Below, piece after piece: positions 1 to 8,173 of a stretch of 64,000 nucleotides of DNA. A program made the translations under genes and the position numbers. The notes under the pieces are model-generated. The model saw only the letters and a list, made by a program, of their open reading frames with translations, made no database searches and had not been told where the DNA came from. The stretch is from positions 1,302,001 through 1,366,000 of the forward strand of contig NZ_CP102293.1 in the NCBI RefSeq assembly GCF_025152575.1, in the 5' to 3' direction. This DNA comes from Subdoligranulum variabile (lineage in GTDB: Bacteria; Bacillota; Clostridia; Oscillospirales; Ruminococcaceae). Every line of letters starts with the position of its first letter. The stretch's first letter is position 1.

Positions 1-41
1 CTGCCCGCCCCGCAGCCCGTTTGATGGCTGTTTACACCAAA

Positions 42-79
42 AACCGGGAGGCCCCCGTCTGGGGGCCTCCCGGTTCTTT
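42..79 (-). terminator. Intrinsic terminator after the RpiR regulator
   Basis: A near-perfect 15-bp stem with a 4-nt loop. On the minus strand it is followed by a run of T (CCGGTTTTTGG). It lies directly after the stop codon of the RpiR gene. Confidence 0.85.
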
Positions 80-85
80 GTTTGT

Positions 86-934
86 TCAGAGCAGTTTGGG
101 CGCCAGCGCCTTGCTGGTGCGCTCCCGGGCGATGGCCGCAAGCTCCTGGTTGTCCAGGGTGAAGCGCAGCACCAGCACCTCCGCCACAAAGAGCACCGCG
201 ATCTTGGCCGCAATGCTGCCGCCGTCCAGGGGACTTTCCTTGGCGCCGCAGAGCAGCACCACGTCGGCCAGGGCCGTGCCCGGGGCGTCGGCGTAGTGGG
301 TCAGCAGGATGACTTTGGCGCCGTTGCCCTTGACGATGCGCAGCGTCTCCATCATATCCCGGGTGGAACCGGAGTAGGAGATAAAGAGTACCACGTCCTC
401 CGGCACCATGAGGCTGGCCGCAATGGTCTGCATATGGCTGTCACCGGCGGTGCGGAACTTGGTGGACACCGTGGCGAACCGGGCCCAGATATCGTTGGCC
501 AGGATCTGACTGCCGCCCTGGCCGAAGCAGAAGACCTGGCGTGCCCGCTGCAGCAGGGTGGCGGCCGCGTCGATGGCCTCGGGGTTCAGCACCGAGCGGG
601 TACCGTTGATGGCCTCCAGGGCCACGGCGCTGGCATGGGTGCAGAGGGTGGCCGTGTCGGCGCCGGGTTCCAGCTTGTCGGCCCCCGCCGCCGTGGGGAT
701 GGCGTTGGCCTGGGCCAGAGAGATCTTCATTTCATTGTAGCCGTCGAATCCCAGGGAGCGGCAGAACCGGAAGATGGTGGCTTCCGCCACGCCGCATTCC
801 GCCGCCAGCGACGAGATGGAAAGGTACTGGGCTTCTTCGGCATGCCGGGTCAGGTAGTCGGCCACCCGGCGGCCCGACCGCGTGAGCTCGCTGTAGCGGG
901 AGCGCAGCAGTTCCCAGAAATTGCAGGAATTCAT
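86..934 (-). CDS. MurR/RpiR family transcriptional regulator
   Basis: This 282-residue cytoplasmic regulator has the two-domain layout of the RpiR family. Residues about 1-77 form the N-terminal helix-turn-helix (SSLAAECGVAEATIFRFCRSL is the recognisable region), and residues about 105-240 form a SIS sugar-phosphate-binding domain (FGQGGSQILANDIW, FISYSGSTRDM). Family members bind a phosphosugar through SIS and control sugar or amino-sugar catabolism. The gene has a strong AGAAGGAGA ribosome site and is divergent from a sugar-binding lipoprotein gene, so that gene is its most likely target. The effector cannot be read from the sequence. Length and domain order are normal for the family. Confidence 0.93.
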   Translation of the reverse strand: MNSCNFWELLRSRYSELTRSGRRVADYLTRHAEEAQYLSISSLAAECGVAEATIFRFCRSLGFDGYNEMKISLAQANAIPTAAGADKLEPGADTATLCTHASAVALEAINGTRSVLNPEAIDAAATLLQRARQVFCFGQGGSQILANDIWARFATVSTKFRTAGDSHMQTIAASLMVPEDVVLFISYSGSTRDMMETLRIVKGNGAKVILLTHYADAPGTALADVVLLCGAKESPLDGGSIAAKIAVLFVAEVLVLRFTLDNQELAAIARERTSKALAPKLL

Positions 935-1469
935 CCTTGGTATCTCCTTCTATAATATGGGGGCGAGGCAGGGCGCCCGTGATGAAACTTTTTTTCTATT
1001 ACTAGTATAAATGAAAATCGGCCGCTTGACAAGTATCGGAGCCGCCCACATTTGCCCCGCAGTTTTTGTACACTATGTACAGGAATTTGAAAAAAATAGC
1101 CAAATGTCGTCCTTTCCCCTTCAGGAGCCGGAAGCCGCTTTCCGGGGCCGGAGCAGCCCCGGAGAAACAGCCTCTCCCCGTCCCCGCCGCCTCCTCACGC
1201 CTAAAAATGCAAATCCTTTTCAATTTTTGGGCCGTGAAAAAACTTTTTTCGCGGCATTTCAGGGGTCTTTTTTCCGTGTAATCATTGCAAATTGGCAACA
1301 AAGCCGAATGCGTCGAAAATTTCTTGTGCATTATTACCAGAAAACCACCAAAACATTGGTGAAAACGCATCTGAACAAATGGAAAAAATTTTCTAAAACG
1401 GAAATTGTCAAAGGGACGGAGCGCCTCCGCCCCACCTATCCGCAAACACACATACAAAAGGAGATTACC
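935..1469. promoter_or_regulatory. Divergent control region between rpiR-like and solute-binding protein genes
   Basis: This 535-bp non-coding stretch is AT-rich compared with its surroundings. It holds three GAAA...TTTC inverted motifs at 984-996, 1236-1250 and 1382-1393, which resemble RpiR-family operators. A TATTAT -10-like element for the minus-strand regulator sits just upstream of its ribosome site. A TTGACA at 1026-1031 lacks a convincing -10. The final bases carry AAAGGAG for the lipoprotein gene. I see no gene in it; the open frame that runs through it has no start signal and no protein-like composition. Confidence 0.5.
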
Positions 1470-2837
1470 ATGAAAAAGCAGTTGTCTTTGCTTCTGGCCG
1501 CAGGCATGACCGCCGGCCTGCTGGCGGGCTGCGGCGGCGCCACCAGCTCCACCGCAACGGAGTCCGAATCCTCCGCCTCCACTTCCACGGCGGCGACCGG
1601 CGAGACCTCCGGTGACAGCCTCTCCGCCGACATCACCATGTGGACCTACCCCATCGGTCAGTTCGGCGACGCCGAGACGGTGGACAGCATCATCGCCAAG
1701 TTCCAGGAGAGCCACCCCGGCATCAACGTGACGGTGGAATACCTGGACTACACCAACGGTGACGACCAGGTCACCGCCGCCATCGAGGCCGGCACCACCC
1801 CCGACATCGTCATGGAAGGTCCCGAGCGCCTGGTCTCCAACTGGGGCGCCAAGGGCAAGATGCTGGATCTGAGCGACCTGTGGACCGAGGAAGCCACCGC
1901 CGACATCTCCGCCGTGAGCGAGAGCGTGGTGAGCGCCTGCAAGGGTGCCGACGGCAACTACTATGAATATCCCCTGTGCATGACCACCCACACCATGGCC
2001 ATCAACAAGGAAATGTTTGAGGCAGCCGACGCGCTGCAGTACATCAACGAGGACGGCACCTGGACCACCGAGAACTTCGAGAAGGCCCTGCAGGCCCTGA
2101 AGGACAGCGGCGTGGACACCACCATGATCGTCTACTGCGGCGGCCAGGGCGGCGACCAGGGCACCCGCGCTCTGGTGAACAACCTCTACAGCGGCCAGTT
2201 CACCAACGCCGACCACACCGCCTACACCACCGACAGCGAGCAGAACAAGAAGGCTCTGCAGCAGCTGCTTGACTGGTCCAACGAGGGCCTGATCAGCTAC
2301 GACGCAGCCGCCCAGGCTTCCGACGAGCTGCAGCTCTTCGCCAACGGCACCATCGCCATGACCCTGTGCTGGAACGCCTCCAACCAGGCCCAGTACGCTT
2401 CCTCCGTTTCCTTCACCCCGATGGCGGTTGCCTTCCCCTCTGACGACGGCGTGCCTGAGCTGTGCGGCGGCATCTGGGGCTTCGGCATCTTCGACAACGG
2501 CGACGACACCAAGGCCGCCGCTGCCAAGGAGTTCATCAAGTTCCTGTGCGACGATCCCGAGCAGGGTCCCGAGAGCGTCCGTCTGACCGGCTTCTTCCCG
2601 GTCCGCGAGTCCTTCGGCGACGTCTACACCGGCACCGAGGATGAGGAGCGCATGGCTCAGTTCTCCAGCTTCATGCAGTACCTGGGCGACTACTACCCCG
2701 TGACCGCCGGCTGGGCCGAGCAGCGCACCGCCTGGTGGAACATGCTCCAGCAGATCTTCACCGGCACCAGCGTGGATGACGCGGTGGCTACCTACACCAC
2801 CACCAGCAACGACGCCATCGCCGCCGCTGCCGCCTGA
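1470..2837 (+). CDS. ABC transporter sugar-binding lipoprotein (extracellular solute-binding protein family 1)
   Basis: The product is a 455-residue lipoprotein. I chose the ATG at 1470 because it follows AAAGGAG by 7 nt and begins a classic lipoprotein signal, with lipobox LLAGC and lipidated Cys21, followed by a Ser/Thr-rich tether. The mature part (ITMWTYPIGQFGDAETVDSI, then FQESHPGINVTVEYLDY) is typical of the carbohydrate-binding family 1 proteins that deliver sugars to a two-permease importer. No permease or ATPase gene follows, which is unusual. The divergent RpiR gene suggests sugar-phosphate control. The ligand cannot be assigned. The protein may feed a permease pair encoded elsewhere or be a relic of a deleted operon. 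Confidence 0.9.
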   Translation: MKKQLSLLLAAGMTAGLLAGCGGATSSTATESESSASTSTAATGETSGDSLSADITMWTYPIGQFGDAETVDSIIAKFQESHPGINVTVEYLDYTNGDDQVTAAIEAGTTPDIVMEGPERLVSNWGAKGKMLDLSDLWTEEATADISAVSESVVSACKGADGNYYEYPLCMTTHTMAINKEMFEAADALQYINEDGTWTTENFEKALQALKDSGVDTTMIVYCGGQGGDQGTRALVNNLYSGQFTNADHTAYTTDSEQNKKALQQLLDWSNEGLISYDAAAQASDELQLFANGTIAMTLCWNASNQAQYASSVSFTPMAVAFPSDDGVPELCGGIWGFGIFDNGDDTKAAAAKEFIKFLCDDPEQGPESVRLTGFFPVRESFGDVYTGTEDEERMAQFSSFMQYLGDYYPVTAGWAEQRTAWWNMLQQIFTGTSVDDAVATYTTTSNDAIAAAAA

Positions 2838-2920
2838 GTTTCAGCCAAATCCATTGCCATCGGCGCGGCACGCGGCCGCCCGTTGACCGGCTGAACGTCC
2901 CGTTTCAGAAAGGAGTGAGC

Positions 2921-2961
2921 GCCCCCGTTCCCTCAAGGAGATGGAGCGGGGGCCTCATTTT
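2921..2961 (+). terminator. Probable terminator after the solute-binding protein
   Basis: An 11-bp GC-rich stem (one G-T pair) with an 11-nt loop is followed by CTCATTTT. The T tract is weak, so termination may be partial. Confidence 0.5.
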
Positions 2962-2981
2962 GCAAAAATTCGTTCCTTCCC

Positions 2982-3065
2982 GCAGTGTTCCGGACCCCGC
3001 GGCCCGCGGCGCTGCAGAACGACGCCGGGCTGGTGGGCGCCGTGTGGTACCTGCTGCACCACTGA
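2982..3065 (+). pseudogene. C-terminal remnant of a ROK-family sugar kinase/regulator
   Basis: The reading frame ending at the TGA at 3063-3065 reads PAALQNDAGLVGAVWYLLHH. This matches the conserved end of ROK glucokinases and repressors, where a GNDAG-like motif and an alanine-rich helix close the protein. Only about 17-28 codons remain, no start codon precedes them, and a strong terminator follows 17 nt later, as expected for the true 3' end of a former gene. The assignment rests on a short motif, so confidence is moderate. Confidence 0.5.
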
Positions 3066-3081
3066 ATCCAATACAGACAAA

Positions 3082-3120
3082 CCGCCCCGCTGTGAAAGAC
3101 AGCGGGGCGGTTTTGTTTTG
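3082..3120 (+). terminator. Intrinsic terminator
   Basis: A perfect 12-bp GC-rich stem with a 5-nt loop is followed by TTTTGTTTTG. It probably ended the gene whose remnant lies just upstream. Confidence 0.85.
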
Positions 3121-3147
3121 ACGTAACGTGTTGTTTTGTGCTACAAT
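3118..3147 (+). promoter_or_regulatory. Sigma-A-type promoter of the TetR gene
   Basis: TTGACG at 3118-3123 and TACAAT at 3142-3147 are separated by 18 bp and lie 29 nt before the start codon. Confidence 0.6.
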
Positions 3148-3175
3148 AGCGGGAAAGAGAACGGAGGGATGCGGA

Positions 3176-3721
3176 ATGTCGGCGGACGTAAAGCAGCAGA
3201 TCACCGAAACCCTGCTGCAGTTGCTGGAGAAGAAAAGTCTGGAAAAAATCACCGTCAAGGAACTGGTGACGCTGTGCGGCATCAGCCGCCAGACCTTCTA
3301 CTACCATTTTGAGGATGTGCTGGACGTGGTGGACTGGTGGACCCGCCAGGGCGCCCAGTATCTGATGGAGGAAAGCCTGCGGGCCGAGGATCCCCACAAG
3401 GCCCTGCGGCTCTTTGTGGATTACACGGCGGAGCACCGCCAGACACTGCAGCATCTGCTGGCCAGCCGGTGGCGGGAACAGCTGGAGCGGCGGCTGGCAC
3501 AGGTGTTCACCACCTATCTGCAGGACATGCTGCACAAAATGCATCCCAACCTGGCCATGTCCCCCGCCGACGAGGAGGCGTTTCTGACCTTTTACGCCTA
3601 CGGCATTTCGGGCCTGCTGATTCATCAGGATGCGCACACCGACGCCGAGAAAGAGACTCTCGTCAACCAGCTGTACTGGCTGCTCTTCCAGAATCCCTGG
3701 GGGCACATCCTCCATTCCTGA
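3176..3721 (+). CDS. TetR/AcrR family transcriptional regulator (DhaS-like)
   Basis: The product has 181 residues. The ATG at 3176 follows GGAGGG by 7 nt; a longer in-frame start at 3128 would cover the promoter. The N-terminus shows the TetR helix-turn-helix (ITVKELVTLCGISRQTFYYHF, about residues 22-42). The C-terminal half resembles the TetR_C_8 type seen in DhaS-like regulators. The gene converges on a radical SAM gene with only 6 nt between the stop codons, so they do not share a promoter. Its ligand and targets are unknown; autoregulation is likely but I see no clear palindrome at the promoter. Confidence 0.85.
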   Translation: MSADVKQQITETLLQLLEKKSLEKITVKELVTLCGISRQTFYYHFEDVLDVVDWWTRQGAQYLMEESLRAEDPHKALRLFVDYTAEHRQTLQHLLASRWREQLERRLAQVFTTYLQDMLHKMHPNLAMSPADEEAFLTFYAYGISGLLIHQDAHTDAEKETLVNQLYWLLFQNPWGHILHS

Positions 3722-3727
3722 GGCGGT

Positions 3728-5086
3728 TTATTCCGCCTGGTCGGGATGGCTCTCACTCCAGAGCTTGTCGGCCTGGGGCTTCCAGGCTTCGGCGTAGGGC
3801 GTGGTGCGGTCGCAGAGGGTATCCACGGCCTCCGGCGACTCGTAGTCGGTGGAGACGGCGCCGGTGTCGTGGACCATCTTGCGCAGTTTTTCGGGATTTT
3901 CCAGCATGGGGCAGGGGCGCAGCATGTTGCCGTTGAAGGGCTGGCCGTCGTGGTACGCCAGGAAGAGGGGCGATTTCAGCGCTTCCAGCAGGGTGCAGTT
4001 GCGGATGTTCACGTTGGAATAGTGGATGAAGACGCAGGGCTCCACATCGCCCCGGGCGTTGATGTGCAGATAGCGGCGGCCGCCGGCAATGCAGCCGCCC
4101 ACATACTCGGCGTCGTTCTGGAAGTCCATGGAGAAGATGGGCTTGGTCTTGCGGAAGGCGCGGATGCGGTCGTAGACCTCGGTGCGCTGTTCCGGCGTGG
4201 GCAGCAGCTGGGGTGCGGCCCCGCTGCCCACCGGCATGTAGTGGAAGAACCAGACAAAGAGCGCGCCGGCGTCGATGATGGAGTCAAAGAAGGCCTCGCT
4301 GCTGATGTCGGCGTAGTTGGCGCTGGTGTAGCAGGCCGAAATGCCGAAGGGCAGCTTGTGGTCCTTGAGCAGTTTCATGGCTTTCCGGACCTTCTGGTAA
4401 GCGCCCTCGCCGCGGCGGGAGTCGTTGGCCGCCTCGAAGCCCTCCAGGCTGAAGGCCGGCACAAAGTTCTTCACCCGCAGCATCTCCTGGCAGAATTCCT
4501 CGTCGATGAGGGTGCCGTTGGTGAAGCTGAGGAACTCGCAGTCGCTGTGCTTCTCGCACAGAGCGATGACGTCCTTCTTGCGCACCAGCGGCTCGCCGCC
4601 GGTGAAGATGTACATGTAGGTGCCCAGTTCCTTGCCCTGGGTGACGATGGAATCCAGCTCCTCAAAGGTCAGGTTCAGCCGGTTGCCGTACTCCGCCGCC
4701 CAGCAGCCCGTGCAGTGCATGTTGCACGCCGAGGTGGGGTCCAGCAGGATGGCCCAGGGCACGTTGCAGTTTTCCCTGGCGCTGACCTCCTCCTGCCGGG
4801 CGCTGCCCTGCAGGCTGGCGTTGAGGATGAAGTTGCGGAAGAAGGCCTGCCGCACACCGGGATCCAGCTCGTACACCTTCATGATGAGCTGGTACCAGTT
4901 GTTCTTTTCCTCAATGGCCTTGCGGAAGGCGGCACGCTGCTTGGCGTACCAGTCCTTGGGGGTCACGGTATCGATGAGTTTCATGATCTTGGGGATATTG
5001 GTCTCGGGGTCCTTTTCCAGATAGTGCAGGACCTGCTCAAGCCCTGCCGAGATCGCAGCGTTCTTGAGCGACGGATTCTGTGCCAT
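3728..5086 (-). CDS. Radical SAM protein, SPASM-like
   Basis: This 452-residue protein carries the radical SAM cluster motif CNMHCTGC (Cys121, Cys125, Cys128), followed by the SAM-binding GGEPL segment. A later Cys-rich region (GGCIAGGRRYLHINARGDVEPC) resembles a SPASM-type auxiliary cluster site. It is preceded by an unusual helical N-terminal extension of about 105 residues. Such proteins generate a 5'-deoxyadenosyl radical to modify a peptide, lipid or cofactor; the substrate cannot be inferred. The start has a good GGAGGTGC site. Proteins of this type are common in gut clostridia next to TetR regulators, but no precursor peptide gene is visible nearby. Confidence 0.85.
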   Translation of the reverse strand: MAQNPSLKNAAISAGLEQVLHYLEKDPETNIPKIMKLIDTVTPKDWYAKQRAAFRKAIEEKNNWYQLIMKVYELDPGVRQAFFRNFILNASLQGSARQEEVSARENCNVPWAILLDPTSACNMHCTGCWAAEYGNRLNLTFEELDSIVTQGKELGTYMYIFTGGEPLVRKKDVIALCEKHSDCEFLSFTNGTLIDEEFCQEMLRVKNFVPAFSLEGFEAANDSRRGEGAYQKVRKAMKLLKDHKLPFGISACYTSANYADISSEAFFDSIIDAGALFVWFFHYMPVGSGAAPQLLPTPEQRTEVYDRIRAFRKTKPIFSMDFQNDAEYVGGCIAGGRRYLHINARGDVEPCVFIHYSNVNIRNCTLLEALKSPLFLAYHDGQPFNGNMLRPCPMLENPEKLRKMVHDTGAVSTDYESPEAVDTLCDRTTPYAEAWKPQADKLWSESHPDQAE

Positions 5087-5270
5087 AACAGTGCACCTCC
5101 AAATATTGCTAGTCCTTTTGTACGCGGCCGGAGTGCCGGTTTATGCACACATCCGCGTATTATGTTTACTATACCACCGCAGCTCCTGCGGGGAACACTG
5201 TTACTTTTTTGTCTTTGTCTTTACGATTCGACAAGGTTGTCATGACAGATTGTTGTTTTTGTGTGAAAAA

Positions 5271-5306
5271 AGCGTCCCGTATCCTGAGGATACGGGACGC
5301 TTTTTC
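5271..5306 (-). terminator. Intrinsic terminator after the ABC exporter operon
   Basis: A perfect 14-bp stem with a 3-nt loop, with T runs on both strands. It lies 58 nt after the DUF4340 gene and probably ends that operon. Confidence 0.85.
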
Positions 5307-5363
5307 TGTGGGAAGGATTTTTCTATCGCCCTGTCGGGCAATGACCGCGGGTTTTCCCCTGTT

Positions 5364-6710
5364 TCAGGACTCCGCGTCCAGGCCCAGGGTGATGGCGTTC
5401 ACCGCTTCGGTGAGGTCCACCACCAGCGAGCGGGAGACATAGCCCAGGGTGGTGCCGTCCAGCTGGGCCAGGCAGTTGTCGCCGTCATACTGGTAGAGGG
5501 CCACCGTCAGCGTGGGGAAGCTGTCGTTGTCCAGATGCACCGTGAAGGAGGCTTCCTCCTTCTTGGCGGGGGTCTCGGTGTTGAATTCGTTGACCTTCAG
5601 GCCATCCACCGCACTCTTCACGTCGTCAAACTCCACCACGTCGTCGACGATCTTCCAGGTGTCGCCCTTCTTTTCGGCGGTGTAGGTGGTGCCGTCGATG
5701 GTGAAGTCGATGCTCTGCACGTCATCCCAGTTCAGGGACAGCACCTCGTCGGGACGCAGGGTGTCGTAGCCGGTGTCGGCGATGTCGTCGGTGTAGGTGT
5801 CACTGTCCACCGCGTAGATGATGGGCGAATCGTCCATCCGCATATAGCAGTTGTCCCCCTTCTTGCCGAAGGCCAGGGAGAAGCTGCCCTGCTCGTCCTC
5901 CTCGGTGGTGTAGCCCACCGTGAAGGTCACCGCCGGTGCGTCCAGACCGTAGTCCGCCAACACCGAATCATCCGCCGTGTAGGTCTTGTAGTCGGTGCGG
6001 TCCAGATCCTTCAGCGTCGTCATGAAGTCCTCCACCTTGCTGGTGGAAAGGGCCTTGTAGCTGCCGTTATTGCTCAAATAATACTCGTAGGCGTCGGTAT
6101 AGGTCAGGTCCTCGTCGGGGTGGTGTTCCACCGTGAAGGCGCTTTCCCCGGTGGCCACGATGGAATCCAGCGTCTCGTAGTCGGGGATGGTGTCCTGGCG
6201 CATCAGGTCGTCCCGGTCGGAGGCGATATACTGCTCGGGGTCATCGTCCACCAGGTAGACCGTGCCGTCCCCCAGGGTCAGGTAGCGCTTTTCGTCCATG
6301 GTGGAGTAGTCGCCCATCTGCAGGGTGGTGGAGCCGTCCGCACTGGTGAAGGTGATGGTGCAGGAGGGCGAGGACAGCCCGTACTGGCTGTAGTCCTCCA
6401 CATTCTCAATGATGAAGCTGGCGTGGACGCTCTCGAAATGGTCCAGGAAGTCGCTCATCTTGTCCTGGTCGATGGGGAAGTCGGCGTCGGAGGCGTCGGA
6501 CCAGGTGCCGTCGGTCTGGGTAAACTTCAGCGAGCTGCCGTCCTTGGTCCAGGACACCTCGGTGAGAGCGCTCTCGGCGGTGGCGAAGATCTCCTCATCC
6601 ACCGTGGAGATGGTGTCGATGTGCTTCTGCACCCCCGACACGATGGCGATGACGGCGCAGAGCACCACCAGAACGCCGATCAGGACGGCCAGTTTTTTCT
6701 GTCGATTCAT
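5364..6710 (-). CDS. DUF4340 domain-containing membrane-anchored protein
   Basis: This 448-residue protein starts with a short basic tail and one membrane helix (about residues 7-26). The rest is an acidic extracytoplasmic region with repeated beta-rich units containing YGLSSPSCTITF and YGLDAPAVTFTV, typical of the DUF4340 family. Family members are almost always encoded next to GldF/GldG-type ABC exporter genes, as here: the ATG overlaps the stop of the GldG-like gene by 4 nt. Its role is unknown but it is probably an accessory extracellular subunit of the exporter. It is the last gene of the operon. Confidence 0.88.
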   Translation of the reverse strand: MNRQKKLAVLIGVLVVLCAVIAIVSGVQKHIDTISTVDEEIFATAESALTEVSWTKDGSSLKFTQTDGTWSDASDADFPIDQDKMSDFLDHFESVHASFIIENVEDYSQYGLSSPSCTITFTSADGSTTLQMGDYSTMDEKRYLTLGDGTVYLVDDDPEQYIASDRDDLMRQDTIPDYETLDSIVATGESAFTVEHHPDEDLTYTDAYEYYLSNNGSYKALSTSKVEDFMTTLKDLDRTDYKTYTADDSVLADYGLDAPAVTFTVGYTTEEDEQGSFSLAFGKKGDNCYMRMDDSPIIYAVDSDTYTDDIADTGYDTLRPDEVLSLNWDDVQSIDFTIDGTTYTAEKKGDTWKIVDDVVEFDDVKSAVDGLKVNEFNTETPAKKEEASFTVHLDNDSFPTLTVALYQYDGDNCLAQLDGTTLGYVSRSLVVDLTEAVNAITLGLDAES

Positions 6711-8173
6711 ACCTTTTTCCTCCTGCGCAATACTTCATCCACGCCCAGCAGCAGGAAGCCCACGGGGATGATGCCGATCATGCAGACCTTGAGCCAGGCC
6801 GCCGACGAGGAGCTGATGGTCAGATAGTTGTAGTCCAGCGACTTGCTGCGGATGGAGACGGCGTCGGTCTCGCCGATCATCCAGGACATGCCGTTCATCA
6901 CGAAGTCCAGGTTGGCGCCGGAGGAGTAGGAGTTGTACATATCGTCCAGCAGGTAGTCGCTGGCCGCCCAGAAGATCCGGCCGCCCGAGGCATCCTCGAT
7001 GGAGACCGCCAGGGTGAAGGGACCGTCGGTGTCGCCGTCCTCCTTGTCGTAGGTGGTCATAGCGTAGCCCGCCGCCTTGGAGAAGGAATCCGACGAGGTC
7101 TGGAGCAGCGAGGTCACGGTGGCGCCGTTGGACGCTTCGCCCACCGTCAGGCCCTGGGCGATGGGCACGATCACATGGTAGTCGCCGTCCTTGAGGGGAT
7201 CGGTGATGTCGGAGGATTCGATCTCGGGCATGAGGACGTAGGGCGCCGTGAAGGCGTAGTAGTCACGGTTGGTATCCACCACCACGCCGTCGGTGACGGT
7301 GACGCCGTAGTCCGAGAGCAGCGCCTGCAGATTGGGCAGGGTCGCGCTTTCCTGCGGGCCGGAGAGGACCATCAGCTTGCCGCCGTTCTGCACATAGTCC
7401 CGCAGCATGGTCAGCTCCTCGTCGGAGATGTCGCTGGTGGGAGCGTTGATGAGCAGCAGGTCGCAGTCGTCGGGGATGGCGTCCACGTTGAGCAGCGAGA
7501 AGTCCGACACCGTCTCGTAGTTGCTGCGCTGCAGCTCGTCCGAGAGGGTGTCCGACGGGGCGGATTCGCCGTGTCCGCTGAGCAGATAGACCTGGGGCAG
7601 GTCGGTGCTGACCACATAGTCGATGGCCGAGGTGATCTGACCCTCGCCGTCAAAGGACTGGGACACCGAGCCGCCGGTGTAGTAGCTGGAGGTGTCGTAC
7701 TGATAAATGTTGTCGTAGGAGATATAGCGGTTCTTGTCGCCGGACTCCACCACCAGGGAGTTGTTGGCCACCGTCTCGTCGGTGTACTGCTGGGCGAAGG
7801 TGGGATAGACGTCGGGGTCCTTCTTCACCACCGTGATGTGGTCGGAGAGTTCGGCGTACCGGTCCAGCAGTTTTTCGATGACGGTATCCTCCTTGCCGGC
7901 CTGGCTGATCCAGTAGATGGTCACATCCTGCTGGAGGTTGGTGACCACCACCTTGGTGTCGGAGGTCAGCGAGTAGAGCTGTGCGGCCGAGATGTCAAAC
8001 TGGGTCCAGCTGGTGGGCAGCTTGGAGGCCAGCACGTTCACCGCGATGAGGATGGCCAGCACCACCAGGCTCATCACGAAGCTGTAGCCGCCCACCCGGG
8101 CCGTGCGGGTGGTCAGTGCCTGCCGGTTGCGGGCCAGGGCGGCCCGCCATTTGGTTTGTAAGCTGTTTTTCAT
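6707..8173 (-). CDS. GldG-like ABC exporter auxiliary protein
   Basis: The 488-residue product has a membrane helix near residues 27-50 and a second near the C-terminus (about 463-483), separated by a large extracytoplasmic domain. The motif QFDISAAQLYSLTSDTK at the start of that domain and the later DCDLLLINAPTSDISDEE and GGKLMVLSG segments match the GldG/ABC-type uncharacterised auxiliary family (DUF4350/ABC_transp_aux-like). These proteins partner GldA/GldF-type ABC-2 systems. It overlaps its neighbours by 4 nt on both sides, which indicates translational coupling. The exported substrate is unknown. Confidence 0.88.
   Translation of the reverse strand: MKNSLQTKWRAALARNRQALTTRTARVGGYSFVMSLVVLAILIAVNVLASKLPTSWTQFDISAAQLYSLTSDTKVVVTNLQQDVTIYWISQAGKEDTVIEKLLDRYAELSDHITVVKKDPDVYPTFAQQYTDETVANNSLVVESGDKNRYISYDNIYQYDTSSYYTGGSVSQSFDGEGQITSAIDYVVSTDLPQVYLLSGHGESAPSDTLSDELQRSNYETVSDFSLLNVDAIPDDCDLLLINAPTSDISDEELTMLRDYVQNGGKLMVLSGPQESATLPNLQALLSDYGVTVTDGVVVDTNRDYYAFTAPYVLMPEIESSDITDPLKDGDYHVIVPIAQGLTVGEASNGATVTSLLQTSSDSFSKAAGYAMTTYDKEDGDTDGPFTLAVSIEDASGGRIFWAASDYLLDDMYNSYSSGANLDFVMNGMSWMIGETDAVSIRSKSLDYNYLTISSSSAAWLKVCMIGIIPVGFLLLGVDEVLRRRKKV

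Larger units (their letters stand above)
2838..3175 (+). other. Intergenic stretch with orphan ribosome site, two hairpins and a ROK remnant
   Basis: This stretch between the solute-binding protein and the TetR gene has no intact gene. In order it holds an AAAGGAG ribosome-site-like sequence at 2909-2915 with no suitable start codon behind it, a terminator-like hairpin at 2921-2961, a degenerate reading frame ending at 3065 that resembles the C-terminus of a ROK sugar kinase, a strong terminator at 3082-3120 and the TetR promoter. The arrangement suggests an internal deletion in an older sugar-uptake operon. Confidence 0.5.

Noticed and set aside
1011..1469. A longer N-terminus for the solute-binding lipoprotein
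   Set aside because: It would place 153 residues before a perfect lipoprotein signal peptide and has no ribosome site. The ATG at 1470 has AAAGGAG.
3728..5086. RiPP peptide-modifying cluster around the radical SAM gene
   Set aside because: No short Cys- or Gly-rich precursor frame and no peptidase/exporter adjoins it. The nearest ABC operon ends at its own terminator.
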